DNA of 64,000 bases from Ferruginibacter sp. (lineage in GTDB: Bacteria; Bacteroidota; Bacteroidia; Chitinophagales; Chitinophagaceae): NCBI GenBank assembly GCA_016786725.1, contig JAEUVU010000018.1:62001-126000 (forward strand). Direction: 5' to 3'. The translations under genes and the position numbers were made by a program. This document shows positions 24,597 to 32,991 of the stretch, piece by piece (position 1 is the first letter of the stretch; every line of letters starts with the position of its first letter). The notes under the pieces are model-generated. The model was not told the origin of the DNA. It worked only from the letters and a program-made list of their open reading frames with translations, and ran no database searches.

Positions 24597-25280
24597 ATGC
24601 AAAAGTTGTTACATGTTTTTTTGTGGGGCTTGCTTATCAGTTTCCTGGGCTCTTTACCGCTGGGCACATTGAACGTGGCTGCCATGCAGATTGGGATACA
24701 GGAGAGCATAAAAAACGCACTTTATTTTTCATTTGGTTCTTTACTGGTTGAAATGATATACGTACGCATTTCGCTGATCGGTGTTGACTGGATACGTAAG
24801 CAGGAAAAGCTGATGAAAGTAATGGAATGGTTTACCCTGTTCATTATTATCGCATTGGCGGTGGGCAGTTTTGTTGCAGCAGCCAGCGAAGATGAAAGCG
24901 CTAAAAATGTGATGCTGCAAAATAATATGCACCGTTTTTTGCTGGGTATGTTCATGTGTGCCATTAATCCTGTACAGATACCATTTTGGTTTGGATGGAG
25001 TACTGTACTGTTCACAAAAAAAATACTGGAGCCGGTAAGATCGCAATACAATATTTATATCATCGGCATTGGGTTAGGAACGCTTGCAGGCAACTGTGTT
25101 TTTATTTTTGGCGGAAAATGGCTGGTACAACGTATAGCTAACAGCCAGCAATACCTTAACTGGGTTATCGGTGGCATTTTTGCTTTAACTGCATTGATAC
25201 AGGCAATTAAAATGATGATGCACAAAGATGCGGTGCATAAGTTCACACATGAAGAAACAGCGGAAGAGCAGGCCAGTTAA
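24597..25280 (+). CDS. LysE/RhtB family amino-acid exporter-like membrane protein
   Basis: This 227-residue membrane protein has about six hydrophobic segments. The start (FLWGLLISFLGSLPLGTLNVAAMQIG) shows the LysE-type GxxPGP..-like loop in divergent form, and FGSLLVEMIYVRIS and ALTALIQAIKMM are typical of the family. It probably exports small amino acids or similar metabolites; the substrate is unknown. The C-terminal tail is His/Glu-rich. It ends 4 bp inside the convergent cupin gene. Confidence 0.8.
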   Translation: MQKLLHVFLWGLLISFLGSLPLGTLNVAAMQIGIQESIKNALYFSFGSLLVEMIYVRISLIGVDWIRKQEKLMKVMEWFTLFIIIALAVGSFVAAASEDESAKNVMLQNNMHRFLLGMFMCAINPVQIPFWFGWSTVLFTKKILEPVRSQYNIYIIGIGLGTLAGNCVFIFGGKWLVQRIANSQQYLNWVIGGIFALTALIQAIKMMMHKDAVHKFTHEETAEEQAS

Positions 25281-25606
25281 TCCACAATAAATAATGTGCA
25301 ACCATTGGCTGACCGGCTGCGGTGAGCATTGCTGTTATCTCCCACATGATAGGTCATACCCTGTGATAAAACAAACTCTCTTCCATCTTCCAGTTCTATT
25401 ATCATTTCGCCACTGATGCAGTAAATGATATGGCCTTTCCGGCACCAGTGATCAGCAAAATAATTGGCCGAATATTCAACCATACGTATCCTCATGTTAC
25501 CCATTGTAAATATCTTCCACAAGGCAAAGCCGGTTGTTCCTTTATGTTCCTCAGCCGCTATGCAGCTCCAGTCAAGCGTTTGAAAAGGGAATAAGTCTAT
25601 TTTCAT
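25277..25606 (-). CDS. DHCW-type cupin fold protein
   Basis: This 109-residue single-domain cupin shows metal-binding residues in ADHWCRKGHIIYCISGEMIIE (cupin motif 1, with an HWC variant) and YHVGDNSNAHRS (motif 2). The family is annotated as DHCW motif cupin fold protein in many Bacteroidota; its function is not known. It is convergent with the LysE-type gene (4-bp overlap of stops) and is followed upstream by a repeat-rich intergenic stretch at 25672-25760. Confidence 0.85.
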   Translation of the reverse strand: MKIDLFPFQTLDWSCIAAEEHKGTTGFALWKIFTMGNMRIRMVEYSANYFADHWCRKGHIIYCISGEMIIELEDGREFVLSQGMTYHVGDNSNAHRSRSANGCTLFIVD

Positions 25607-25672
25607 AGCTGGCTTATTGATCTGTTAGATTTGACAATGTATCAGTTTGAAATGTAGTGAATCATTTTACCG

Positions 25673-25760
25673 TCAGTCTGAGCTTGTCGAAGACGGATTA
25701 GTTTAGTATAGCCCCGGTTTCGACAAGCCTGTCTGCCGACAAAGGCAGGCTCAACCTGAT
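25673..25760. repeat. Intergenic inverted-repeat element with GCTTGTCGAA arms
   Basis: GCTTGTCGAA (25682-25691) pairs with TTCGACAAGC (25729-25738); a second small hairpin GCCTG..CAGGC follows at about 25737-25750. It resembles the dispersed TGAGCTTGTCGAAG-type elements common in environmental Bacteroidota (from memory). Confidence 0.65.
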
Positions 25761-25834
25761 AGTTTTTCAAAAATATCGATTATCACAAATTTGCAATATT
25801 GTTGCCGGATAAAAAATAGTATTTTCGATGCCCG

Positions 25835-27178
25835 ATGAATTATGCAATTGTAGATATTGAAACGACCGGTGGCCATGCATCTGCAAATGGCATTACAGAG
25901 ATTGCTGTATATATTCACAATGGCGAAAGGGTGATCAAGCATTTTGAAACGTTGATCAATCCGCAGCAACTCATTCCGAAATTCATCACTTCATTAACTG
26001 GTATTGATAATAATATGGTTGAAGATGCCCCGACTTTTGATGAAGTGGCCGATGTGTTGTTTGAATTGCTGAACTCAACTGTTTTTGTAGCGCACAATGT
26101 TAATTTTGATTACTCTTTTGTAAAACACCAGCTTAAACAATCGGGTTACGATCTTACTGCAAAAAAATTATGCACTGTAAGGCTTGGCCGGAAAATTTTT
26201 CCCAATCTTCCTTCTTACAGCCTGGGCAACCTTTGCCGCTCCTTAAAAATAAATATTGAGAACAGGCACCGGGCCGGCGGCGATGCAAAAGCTACAGCAA
26301 AACTTTTTGAGTTTATGCTGGCTAATGGCGCACAGGTGCATATTGACCAGATGCTGAAAAGAAGCTCTGCCGAACAATGGCTGCCCCTGAACCTTGATAA
26401 AGCCGTGATTGATAAACTTCCTGCAAAACCGGGGGTTTATTATTTTCATAACAACAAAGACAAGATCATTTATGTAGGTAAAGCCATCAATCTTAAAAAA
26501 AGGGTGAGCAGCCATTTTACACACAACGATCCTGATCAGAAAAGGCAGAATTTTATCCGCACCATTCACAAAGTGTCTTTTAAACAATGTGCAACCGAGC
26601 TGGAAGCCATTGTGCTGGAAAGCACGGAGATAAAAAGGTTATGGCCACGCTATAACAAAAGCCAGAAGCAGCCTGAAATAAAGTATGCATTGTATTCTTT
26701 TGAGGATAACAGAGGGTATATAAGGCTGGCTATTGACAAGAAAAAAAAACACCTTCCGCATTTATACAATTTTAATTTGCTGAATGAAGGGCTGGTATTG
26801 ATAAAAAATATGGTGGAAGAATTTAAACTGGATGCCAGGCTTTGCTTTATTGATAAAACACCTTTTACAGAAAAGGAAGCCCAGGCATTGGAGCCGCCCG
26901 TTGTTTATAATGATAAAATAAAAAAGGCGCTGGATGCACTAACAGAAAAACTGCCAACCTTTGCGCTGGTTGATGATGGCATGAGTGAGGATGAAAAACT
27001 TTGCCTGTTGATTGAAAGGGGAAGTTTTTGGGGAATGGGATATGTGCCCAGATCTTTTACAATAAAAGATACCGGTGAACTGAAAAGCCTGCTGAACGCT
27101 TATGCGGATAACGATTATATCCGCAACAATATTTATTCATTTGCGGAAGCTAATCCACATAAAAGAATACGCTTGTAG
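25835..27178 (+). CDS. DnaQ-type 3'-5' exonuclease fused to a GIY-YIG (UvrC-like) nuclease domain
   Basis: This 447-residue fusion has an N-terminal DEDDh exonuclease (VDIETTGGHASANGITEIA, HNVNFDYSFVKHQL, HRAGGDAKATAKL), residues 1-165. A UvrC-type GIY-YIG domain follows (KPGVYYFHNNKDKIIYVGKAINLKKRV, about residues 200-280) with a C-terminal region of unknown fold. This architecture, DNA polymerase III epsilon-like plus Cho/UvrC-like, is recurrent in Bacteroidota and Actinobacteria and is thought to act in DNA repair. The start is ATG at 25835 (MNYAIVDIETTG). A perfect 33-bp palindrome follows the stop by 2 nt. Confidence 0.93.
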   Translation: MNYAIVDIETTGGHASANGITEIAVYIHNGERVIKHFETLINPQQLIPKFITSLTGIDNNMVEDAPTFDEVADVLFELLNSTVFVAHNVNFDYSFVKHQLKQSGYDLTAKKLCTVRLGRKIFPNLPSYSLGNLCRSLKINIENRHRAGGDAKATAKLFEFMLANGAQVHIDQMLKRSSAEQWLPLNLDKAVIDKLPAKPGVYYFHNNKDKIIYVGKAINLKKRVSSHFTHNDPDQKRQNFIRTIHKVSFKQCATELEAIVLESTEIKRLWPRYNKSQKQPEIKYALYSFEDNRGYIRLAIDKKKKHLPHLYNFNLLNEGLVLIKNMVEEFKLDARLCFIDKTPFTEKEAQALEPPVVYNDKIKKALDALTEKLPTFALVDDGMSEDEKLCLLIERGSFWGMGYVPRSFTIKDTGELKSLLNAYADNDYIRNNIYSFAEANPHKRIRL

Positions 27179-27179
27179 A

Positions 27180-27212
27180 AGGGTTGCCAACCTTTTAAAG
27201 GTTGGCAACCCT
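27180..27212. repeat. 33-bp perfect palindrome, copy 2
   Basis: It is identical over 33 nt to 2114-2146. It lies 2 nt after the exonuclease stop codon and upstream of the CDF transporter gene, so it is a good candidate terminator or a mobile REP-like unit. Confidence 0.9.
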
Positions 27213-27224
27213 GTCACGCTTTAG

Positions 27225-27232
27225 TATCTTTG
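27225..27232 (+). promoter_or_regulatory. Candidate -7 promoter box (TATCTTTG) for the CDF transporter
   Basis: This exact TAnnTTTG match lies 19 nt upstream of the TTG start codon at 27252. No clear -33 element was seen. Confidence 0.5.
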
Positions 27233-27251
27233 CAGCTCAACAATTTCGTTA

Positions 27252-28235
27252 TTGCAAAAAGCCTTACATAGTTTAAAGATCCAGAAACGGATAGCAGCTT
27301 TATCTGTTTTCTTATTGATTGCAAAAGTATTTGCCTGGTTCATCACAGGCTCTGTTGCAATTTTAACCGATGCGTTTGAAAGCATTGTGAATGTGGTGGC
27401 CGGGCTCATCGGAGTTTACAGTTTGTACATTTCTGCAAAACCAAAAGACCAGGACCATCCTTACGGTCACGGCAAAGCCGAGTTTATTTCTGCTGCTATT
27501 GAAGGCTCTTTAATCACTATCGCAGGTTTTATCATCATTTACGAGGCCATCAATAATCTTATTCATCCGCACAACATACAGCAACTGGATTATGGTATTA
27601 TCCTGGTGGCTGTAACAGGATTCATAAATTATTTTGCCGGAGCAGTTTGCATAACAACGGGGAAGAAGAATAATTCGCTGGCTCTTATTTCCAGCGGTAA
27701 ACATTTACAAACCGATACCTGGTCAACTTTAGGAATTGTTGCAGGGCTGATATTGATACGAATCACCAATCTGGTTTGGCTGGATAGTGTTGTGGCCATT
27801 GCGTTTTCCGTCTTTATAATTTTTACAGGGTATAAAATTTTAAGATCTTCTATTGCGGGCATTATGGATGAAGCAGATACAGAACTGCTTAAAAAAATGG
27901 TGCAAACGCTTAATGAAAACCGCCGTGTAAAATGGATAGACCTGCACAACCTGCGGGTGATAAAATATGGAAGCACCATCCATATTGACTGCCATCTTAC
28001 CGTACCCTGGTATTTAAATGTGCATGAAGCACATAAAGAAGTAGATGCTGTTTCTGCACTGGTGAAAAACGAGTTTGGGGAATCGGTTGAGTTGTTCATT
28101 CATACAGATGGCTGCCTGGAATTTTCCTGCAGGATATGTTCAAAATTTGAGTGCACAGTCCGCCAGCATGATTTTGAAAAGAAAATAGAGTGGACGATGG
28201 AGAATGTGAGCAGCAATCATAAACACCATGCTTAA
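27252..28235 (+). CDS. Cation diffusion facilitator (CDF) family metal transporter
   Basis: This 327-residue cytoplasmic-membrane transporter exports Zn2+, Fe2+ or a similar cation by proton antiport. Six transmembrane segments are predicted. Metal-site motifs are TDAFESIVN in TM2 and HPYGHGKAEF in the following loop, with SIAGIMDEAD before the C-terminal domain. The cytoplasmic tail ends in a Cys/His-rich segment (DGCLEFSCRICSKFEC...HKHHA) that could bind metal. The start is TTG, supported by the promoter box upstream. It is convergent with the VIT1-like gene, possibly linking two metal transporters. Confidence 0.9.
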   Translation: MQKALHSLKIQKRIAALSVFLLIAKVFAWFITGSVAILTDAFESIVNVVAGLIGVYSLYISAKPKDQDHPYGHGKAEFISAAIEGSLITIAGFIIIYEAINNLIHPHNIQQLDYGIILVAVTGFINYFAGAVCITTGKKNNSLALISSGKHLQTDTWSTLGIVAGLILIRITNLVWLDSVVAIAFSVFIIFTGYKILRSSIAGIMDEADTELLKKMVQTLNENRRVKWIDLHNLRVIKYGSTIHIDCHLTVPWYLNVHEAHKEVDAVSALVKNEFGESVELFIHTDGCLEFSCRICSKFECTVRQHDFEKKIEWTMENVSSNHKHHA

Positions 28236-28237
28236 GA

Positions 28238-28325
28238 AAGTCAAAATTAAAAAATCAAAAGTCAAAAATGAAGGAACTTATTACATAGAAAACTTCATTT
28301 TTACTTTTTAATTTTGACTTTTTAC
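28238..28325. terminator. Long imperfect hairpin built of heptameric TCAAAAN repeats between convergent genes
   Basis: The left arm (TCAAAAT, TAAAAAA, TCAAAAG, TCAAAAA, TGAAG; 28241-28273) is complementary with a few mismatches to the right arm (CTTCATTTTTACTTTTTAAT..., from 28292). It separates convergent genes and may terminate both. The repeat units match those at 14425-14452. Confidence 0.6.
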
Positions 28326-29036
28326 TTAATGTGCTTCAAATAATTTTGCAACCCCAAATGCAGCTGCTGCAGCAACAGCACCGATCAGGGTAACTTTTAA
28401 TGCCCCCCACCAGGGATTAACGCCTGTCATGCGGCTTTTAAAATATCCAAAAACAAACAGGCACACGAGTGTAGCAATCACAGATATTTTCAAAGCTTCA
28501 ACAGAATCACTGATAAAAAAATAGGGGCTTAAGGGAATGATGCCGCCTGCAATGTATGAGAGGCCGATGTTCAAAGCGCTTTTGGTTGCACGTTTGGGGT
28601 CAGGTTTATCAAGTCCCAGTTCATACTTCATCATAAAATCAACCCATCGGTCTTTATCCTGTGCAATTTCTTCAGTTGCCTGTTGCTGCAATGCCGGGCT
28701 TAAACCAATGTTGGCAAAAAATTCCCTTGTTTCTTCAATTTCCCTGTGGCGCAGGTTTTCCACTTCATGATACTCTCTTTTTACTTCACTTCTATAATGA
28801 TCCTGTTCAGTTTTACCGGCCAGGTATCCACCCAGGCCCATGGCAATACTGCCGGCGGCCACTTCTGCAATACCGGCAATCACAATAATATTACTCTGGT
28901 CTACTGCGCCACTCAAACCCGCCGCCAATGCAAAGGGAACAGTGAGGCCATCACTCATACCTATCACAACATCTCTCAGCAGGTTTGAACTGGTAAGGTG
29001 AGATTCAATGTGATCGTGGTGAAGATGCGTATCCAT
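28326..29036 (-). CDS. VIT1/CCC1-family membrane transporter (iron/manganese)
   Basis: This 236-residue membrane protein has the family signatures RDVVIGMSDGLTVPFALAAGLSG at the start and EVAAGSIAMGLGGYLAGK in TM2, then a cytoplasmic acidic helical region (HEVENLRHREIEET) known in VIT1 to bind metal, then three hydrophobic helices at the C-terminus. It likely moves Fe2+ or Mn2+ out of the cytoplasm. The N-terminus is His-rich (MDTHLHHDHIESH). It is convergent with a CDF transporter, a possible metal-homeostasis pair. Confidence 0.9.
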   Translation of the reverse strand: MDTHLHHDHIESHLTSSNLLRDVVIGMSDGLTVPFALAAGLSGAVDQSNIIVIAGIAEVAAGSIAMGLGGYLAGKTEQDHYRSEVKREYHEVENLRHREIEETREFFANIGLSPALQQQATEEIAQDKDRWVDFMMKYELGLDKPDPKRATKSALNIGLSYIAGGIIPLSPYFFISDSVEALKISVIATLVCLFVFGYFKSRMTGVNPWWGALKVTLIGAVAAAAAFGVAKLFEAH

Positions 29037-29081
29037 AAATTGTATTTGAAAAACTAAGTTACAGTTTAGGAAATTAAAAAT

Positions 29082-29105
29082 GCCGCTGAAAATTATCTCA
29101 GCGGC
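29082..29105 (-). terminator. Terminator hairpin after rocD
   Basis: GCCGCTGA and TCAGCGGC form a perfect 8-bp stem with an 8-nt loop, 18 nt past the rocD stop. An AT-rich stretch follows on the minus strand. Confidence 0.8.
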
Positions 29106-29122
29106 TGAACCTGGTCATATTT

Positions 29123-30358
29123 TTATGCAAGCTGCTTCAAACTCCTCTCAATTATCCCCACGCATTCCATCACCTGTTCTTTAGTAATAACCAGCGGTGG
29201 TGCAAACCGTATCTTGTCGCCATGCGTAGGCTTTGCAAGCAGGCCGTTTTCTTTTAACAGTAAACAAAGTTCCCATGCAGCTTCAGGATTTGTATGTTTA
29301 ATAACAATTGCATTTAATAAACCCATACCTCTTACAATTGAAATATGCGGCGAGTTTAATTTTTTCAATTCATCTCTTAACAGATTTCCCATTGCTTCGG
29401 CATTGGCAGACATATTCTCATCTTTTAAAACCTGCAAGGCAGTCATAGCAACCGTACATGCCAGCGGGTTGCCGCCATAAGTACTGCCATGTTCGCCCGG
29501 CTTAATGGTCATCATAATTTCATCATCACAAAGCACGGCGCTAACCGGTAATACACCTCCGCTTAATGCTTTGCCAAGGATCAAAATATCGGGCCTTACA
29601 TTTTCATGATCACATGCCAGCATTTTGCCGGTACGTGCAAGCCCGCTTTGTATTTCATCTGCCACCATCAAAACATTGTATTCAAGGCAAAGATTTCTTA
29701 CACCCGTATAATAACCTGCGTCCGGAACTACAACACCTGCCTCGCCTTGTATAGGCTCAAATAAAAAGGCACAAACATTTTCATCCTGCAATGCTTTTTC
29801 CAAAGCATGCAGATCATTATGTGGAATGCTTACATAACCACTTACAAAAGGGCCGAAATTATTTGTTGCAGCAGGGTCGCTGCTGAAAGAAATAACATTG
29901 ATGGTGCGGCCATGAAAATTACCATCACATACAATAATCTTTGCCTTACCGGCTTCAATACCTTTTACTTCATAGGCCCATTTACGGCTGATTTTAATGG
30001 CTGTTTCAACAGCTTCCACGCCGGTATTCATCGGCAGCACTTTATCGTAGCCAAAATATCCGGTTATATATTTTTCGTATTGCCCCAGTAAATTGTTGTG
30101 AAAAGCACGGGAGGTAAGTGTTAGTTTTTGCGCCTGTTCTACCAATGCTGCAACGATCTTTGGATGACAGTGACCCTGGTTAACTGCAGAATAACCGCTT
30201 AAAAAATCGTAGTAGCGTTTTCCATCAACATCGTATAAAAAAACACCCTCGCCACGATTTAATACAACCGGTAAAGGATGGTAGTTATGGGCGCCGTATT
30301 TTTCTTCGAGGTCTAAATATTTTTGTGTATTGGCTGATATAGCAATAGTTGAATTCAT
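29123..30358 (-). CDS. rocD: Ornithine--oxo-acid aminotransferase
   Basis: This 411-residue PLP-dependent class III aminotransferase converts ornithine and 2-oxoglutarate to glutamate-5-semialdehyde and glutamate. Motifs typical of RocD are [13 protein letters not shown] at the start, [52 protein letters not shown] and the PLP lysine region [16 protein letters not shown]. The length is normal. It appears monocistronic, with a repeat-rich upstream region (30392-30426) and a terminator downstream. Confidence 0.94.
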   Translation of the reverse strand: MNSTIAISANTQKYLDLEEKYGAHNYHPLPVVLNRGEGVFLYDVDGKRYYDFLSGYSAVNQGHCHPKIVAALVEQAQKLTLTSRAFHNNLLGQYEKYITGYFGYDKVLPMNTGVEAVETAIKISRKWAYEVKGIEAGKAKIIVCDGNFHGRTINVISFSSDPAATNNFGPFVSGYVSIPHNDLHALEKALQDENVCAFLFEPIQGEAGVVVPDAGYYTGVRNLCLEYNVLMVADEIQSGLARTGKMLACDHENVRPDILILGKALSGGVLPVSAVLCDDEIMMTIKPGEHGSTYGGNPLACTVAMTALQVLKDENMSANAEAMGNLLRDELKKLNSPHISIVRGMGLLNAIVIKHTNPEAAWELCLLLKENGLLAKPTHGDKIRFAPPLVITKEQVMECVGIIERSLKQLA

Positions 30359-30391
30359 GAGCGTAAAATAAAAAGTTGAAAAAATTTTTTT

Positions 30392-30426
30392 AAGACACAG
30401 TGTCTTGTGCCTCCCCTTTGGGGAGG
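30392..30426. repeat. Two short palindromes upstream of rocD (AAGACACAGTGTCTT; CCTCCCCTTTGGGGAGG)
   Basis: The first is a perfect 15-nt palindrome at 30392-30406. The second, at 30410-30426, is a CCTCCCC/GGGGAGG hairpin followed by TTAGGAGGAG. The second resembles dispersed GC-rich hairpin repeats and the miaB element. An operator role for the first is possible. Confidence 0.6.
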
Positions 30427-30532
30427 TTAGGAGGAGCCTATCCTCGATGATTGAGCAGGTCGAGGTTGCTGTAAAGAAAAGATGATATGTTTAACAGCGT
30501 ATTAATGGCAATCAATTTAGCCGCAAGATAAA

Positions 30533-31354
30533 CTAATTTACTATTTTGATAAAATAGTTGTTGTTTTTAAATGGTGTTGTATCAATATCAGTATTAAAAA
30601 TACCAAATACAGTGCTGCCGCTTCCGCTCATAGCAGCATAAACTGCGCCTTGTGCATACAGTGTTTCTTTTATTTCTTTTATTGCAGGATGGACAGCAAA
30701 AACCGGCATTTCAAAATCATTTTTTAATGCTTCTTTCCAGGTATTAATGGGCTGCTGAATAATTTCTTTAATTGACTTTGCAGGAAAGGCAGGAGTAATA
30801 TTGGAAAATGCCCAGCCGGTGTTAATGTGTATGTCTGGGTTTATCAAAACAATTTTACAGGCAGAAAGGTCAACTGCAATTTCTTCCAGTATTTCACCAC
30901 GGCCTGTTGCAAAGCAAGGTTTATTAATGATAAAAAAAGGGCAGTCGCTGCCGAGTTGCAGGGAATAGTTGATCAGTTGAGCAGTTGACAGGTTGAGACG
31001 AAATTTTTCATTCAGCATCTTCAGCATACAAGCTGCATCGGAAGAACCACCCCCCAAACCTGCACCCATTGGCACCGCTTTGTGCAAATGAATTTTTATG
31101 GAAGGCAAATAAGGAAAATCTTTTTTTAAAAGACGGTATGCTTTAACACACAGATTATCTTCTGCTTTACCATCAACGGCAAGTCCCGATCCTGTAAATT
31201 CAATTTCAGATATACTGTTTGAATTGGGTAAAATTTCCAGCGCATCCCAGAAGGGAAGAGGATAAAACACCGTCTCCAGGTTGTGAAAACCATCTTCTCT
31301 TTTATTAAGAATATGCAGACCGAGATTTATTTTACAATCGGGAAAAGCAACCAT
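30533..31354 (-). CDS. ispE: 4-diphosphocytidyl-2-C-methyl-D-erythritol kinase
   Basis: IspE is a GHMP-family kinase of the MEP isoprenoid pathway that phosphorylates CDP-ME. The 273-residue protein has the expected substrate site at the start (PDCKINLGLHILNKREDGFHNLETVFYPL), the ATP-binding glycine loop PMGAGLGGGSSDAACML, and the C-terminal GSGSTVFGIF motif. The length is normal. The start codon directly abuts a heptameric repeat array (31358-31385). A single-gene unit is likely. Confidence 0.94.
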   Translation of the reverse strand: MVAFPDCKINLGLHILNKREDGFHNLETVFYPLPFWDALEILPNSNSISEIEFTGSGLAVDGKAEDNLCVKAYRLLKKDFPYLPSIKIHLHKAVPMGAGLGGGSSDAACMLKMLNEKFRLNLSTAQLINYSLQLGSDCPFFIINKPCFATGRGEILEEIAVDLSACKIVLINPDIHINTGWAFSNITPAFPAKSIKEIIQQPINTWKEALKNDFEMPVFAVHPAIKEIKETLYAQGAVYAAMSGSGSTVFGIFNTDIDTTPFKNNNYFIKIVN

Positions 31355-31357
31355 GTA

Positions 31358-31408
31358 AATTAGGAATTAGGAATTAGGAATTAAGAATATAACAGAAATA
31401 TTCTTAAT
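31358..31408. repeat. Heptameric AATTAGG repeats with adjoining hairpin
   Basis: Four units (AATTAGG x3, AATTAAG) lie at 31358-31385. They run into an inverted repeat ATTAAGAATAT..ATATTCTTAAT (31380-31408) that may terminate the upstream bifunctional nuclease gene. The units are the reverse complement of those at 394-428 and 35678-35712. Confidence 0.78.
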
Positions 31409-31422
31409 CACTCACTCTTCAT

Positions 31423-32013
31423 TTATTTTGATTTTCTGCTTTTTATTTCATCACGTATGGCGATTGCCCTGATATAATCTTCATGGTCCAGTACTTCGGT
31501 AAGCAGGCCTTCCAGTTCTTCAAGCGATAAAGATTTCAGGTTATCGCCACCGCCTGTTTCTGAAGTTACCGGCGCTGTTGAGGATGATTTTGCTTTGCCA
31601 TCATCTTCCATCAAAATACCGGCCTGGTCCAAAATATTATCGTAGGTATAAATGGGGCAGCCAAAACGTACCGCCAATGCCAGTGCATCAGAAGTTCTGG
31701 AATCTATTTCAACCGTATCATTGGCAGAGCTGCAAACCAGTTTGCTGTAAAAAATACCTTCCTGCAGATCGTTGATGACAATTTCGTGGAGGTCAACATT
31801 AAAAGCCATCATAAAATTTTTAAGCAGGTCGTGGGTGAGTGGCCTGCTGGGGCTCATGCGTTCGAGCGCCACTGCAATAGCCTGGGCTTCAAAACCACCG
31901 ATCACAATGGGCAGGCGGCGCAAACCGTTGATCTCTCCCAGTACAACAGCGTACGAATGTGTTTGCGTAATGCTGTGCGATAAGGCCACTATTTCCAGTT
32001 CTATTTTCTTCAT
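31423..32013 (-). CDS. Bifunctional nuclease family protein (DUF151) with UVR-like tail
   Basis: This 196-residue protein starts with the DUF151/BFN domain: LPIVIGGFEAQAIAVALE, RPLTHDLLKNF, and SRTSDALALAVRFGCPIY. BFN proteins have reported DNase and RNase activity in a few organisms. After a Ser/Thr-rich linker, the C-terminus (LEELEGLLTEVLDHEDYIRAIAIRDEIK) looks like a UvrB/UvrC-type UVR helical pair, an arrangement common in Bacteroidota. Cytoplasmic, no membrane segments. It is followed by ispE on the same strand. Confidence 0.9.
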   Translation of the reverse strand: MKKIELEIVALSHSITQTHSYAVVLGEINGLRRLPIVIGGFEAQAIAVALERMSPSRPLTHDLLKNFMMAFNVDLHEIVINDLQEGIFYSKLVCSSANDTVEIDSRTSDALALAVRFGCPIYTYDNILDQAGILMEDDGKAKSSSTAPVTSETGGGDNLKSLSLEELEGLLTEVLDHEDYIRAIAIRDEIKSRKSK

Positions 32014-32092
32014 ACAATCCTTATTTCCGTAAGGGAGTTATCCATTTTTTTTATAAAAGCAAATATAAAAACAAAACTGCCTTAAAATGCAA

Positions 32093-32914
32093 TCAGGTGT
32101 CTTTTCTTGCCACTGCTTTTGTTGATGATTTAGGCTTGGGGGATGGGGATTTTGCAGGCTTCTTTTTCACAATTTTTTTTGGGGGTACTGCAACAGTATC
32201 AACAACTGCAACAGTGCTATCTGTTGCAATAGCCATCGTGTCTGCCGGCAAAACATCGGGTATATCATTTCTGTTAACAAAATCAACCGGTATAAAAAAC
32301 TCATTTTCATTCATGATCATTGGTTTGATCTCAATGGCTTCAACTATTACAAGATTGGGTCTTTTAGCGCTGCTGTCGCCCATATCGCTGAAGGGATTAA
32401 CAATCTGTATATCTGCACCCAGCACGATCTTATTTCGCTGTATCATCAACAATTCTTTATTACCGGAAAACGCAGCAGGGATATAATAATGTAAACTGTC
32501 TGCCAGGTAAAATACCACACTTGAAGTACCTAACATGCTGCCCAGTAAACCACTGAGCCCGGTATTTTCAGGCTGCAACGGTGTAGTACTGTAACCATTT
32601 ATCAGTTTTTTTTCCGGCTTTTGTGCAGGGGCCGTAAGTGTTAATGTGTTTTTCCTGAATTTTTTTTCTTCAAAATTTACATTGTAAACTGCTGCAGAAT
32701 CAAAGTTTATAACCAGGGCTTCTTTATCATATTCATCACGTTCTTTAAACAGTAGTTTCAGCTTCATCTTACCGAAAAAAACTTTCAATTCGGCATCTGG
32801 CTTTTCTCCCTGAGTTGAGTGCAGGCGATAGGTAACAGATCCTTCAAAATTTTTTTGTGCAGTTGCAAGGCTGCTGATGAACAGGCAACCTAAAATAAAA
32901 AATAGTTGTTTCAT
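32093..32914 (-). CDS. Secreted hypothetical protein with Lys/Pro-rich tail
   Basis: This 273-residue protein has a clear signal peptide (residues 1-19, ending LATAQ). The body is beta-rich (FEGSVTYRLHS, ELKVFFGKMKLKLLF, VINFDSAAVYNVNF) and resembles the DUF4412/GLPGLI-like group of secreted Bacteroidota proteins, but I cannot assign it firmly. The last 35 residues are very basic and Pro/Ser-rich (KKIVKKKPAKSPSPKPKSS). The terminator at 32946 separates it from etfA, so it has its own promoter. Function unknown. Confidence 0.6.
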   Translation of the reverse strand: MKQLFFILGCLFISSLATAQKNFEGSVTYRLHSTQGEKPDAELKVFFGKMKLKLLFKERDEYDKEALVINFDSAAVYNVNFEEKKFRKNTLTLTAPAQKPEKKLINGYSTTPLQPENTGLSGLLGSMLGTSSVVFYLADSLHYYIPAAFSGNKELLMIQRNKIVLGADIQIVNPFSDMGDSSAKRPNLVIVEAIEIKPMIMNENEFFIPVDFVNRNDIPDVLPADTMAIATDSTVAVVDTVAVPPKKIVKKKPAKSPSPKPKSSTKAVARKDT

Positions 32915-32945
32915 TTGTGCTGGTTGAGAAACAAATGTAAATAAT

Positions 32946-32972
32946 AAAGCCTTCCAAATTCCGGAAGGCTTT
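32946..32972 (-). terminator. Terminator after etfBA
   Basis: This is a perfect 10-bp stem, AAAGCCTTCC with GGAAGGCTTT, and a 7-nt loop. It lies 20 nt past the etfA stop, and a short T-rich stretch follows on the minus strand. Confidence 0.88.
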
Positions 32973-32991
32973 AAAGAGGCGGATTATTTAA

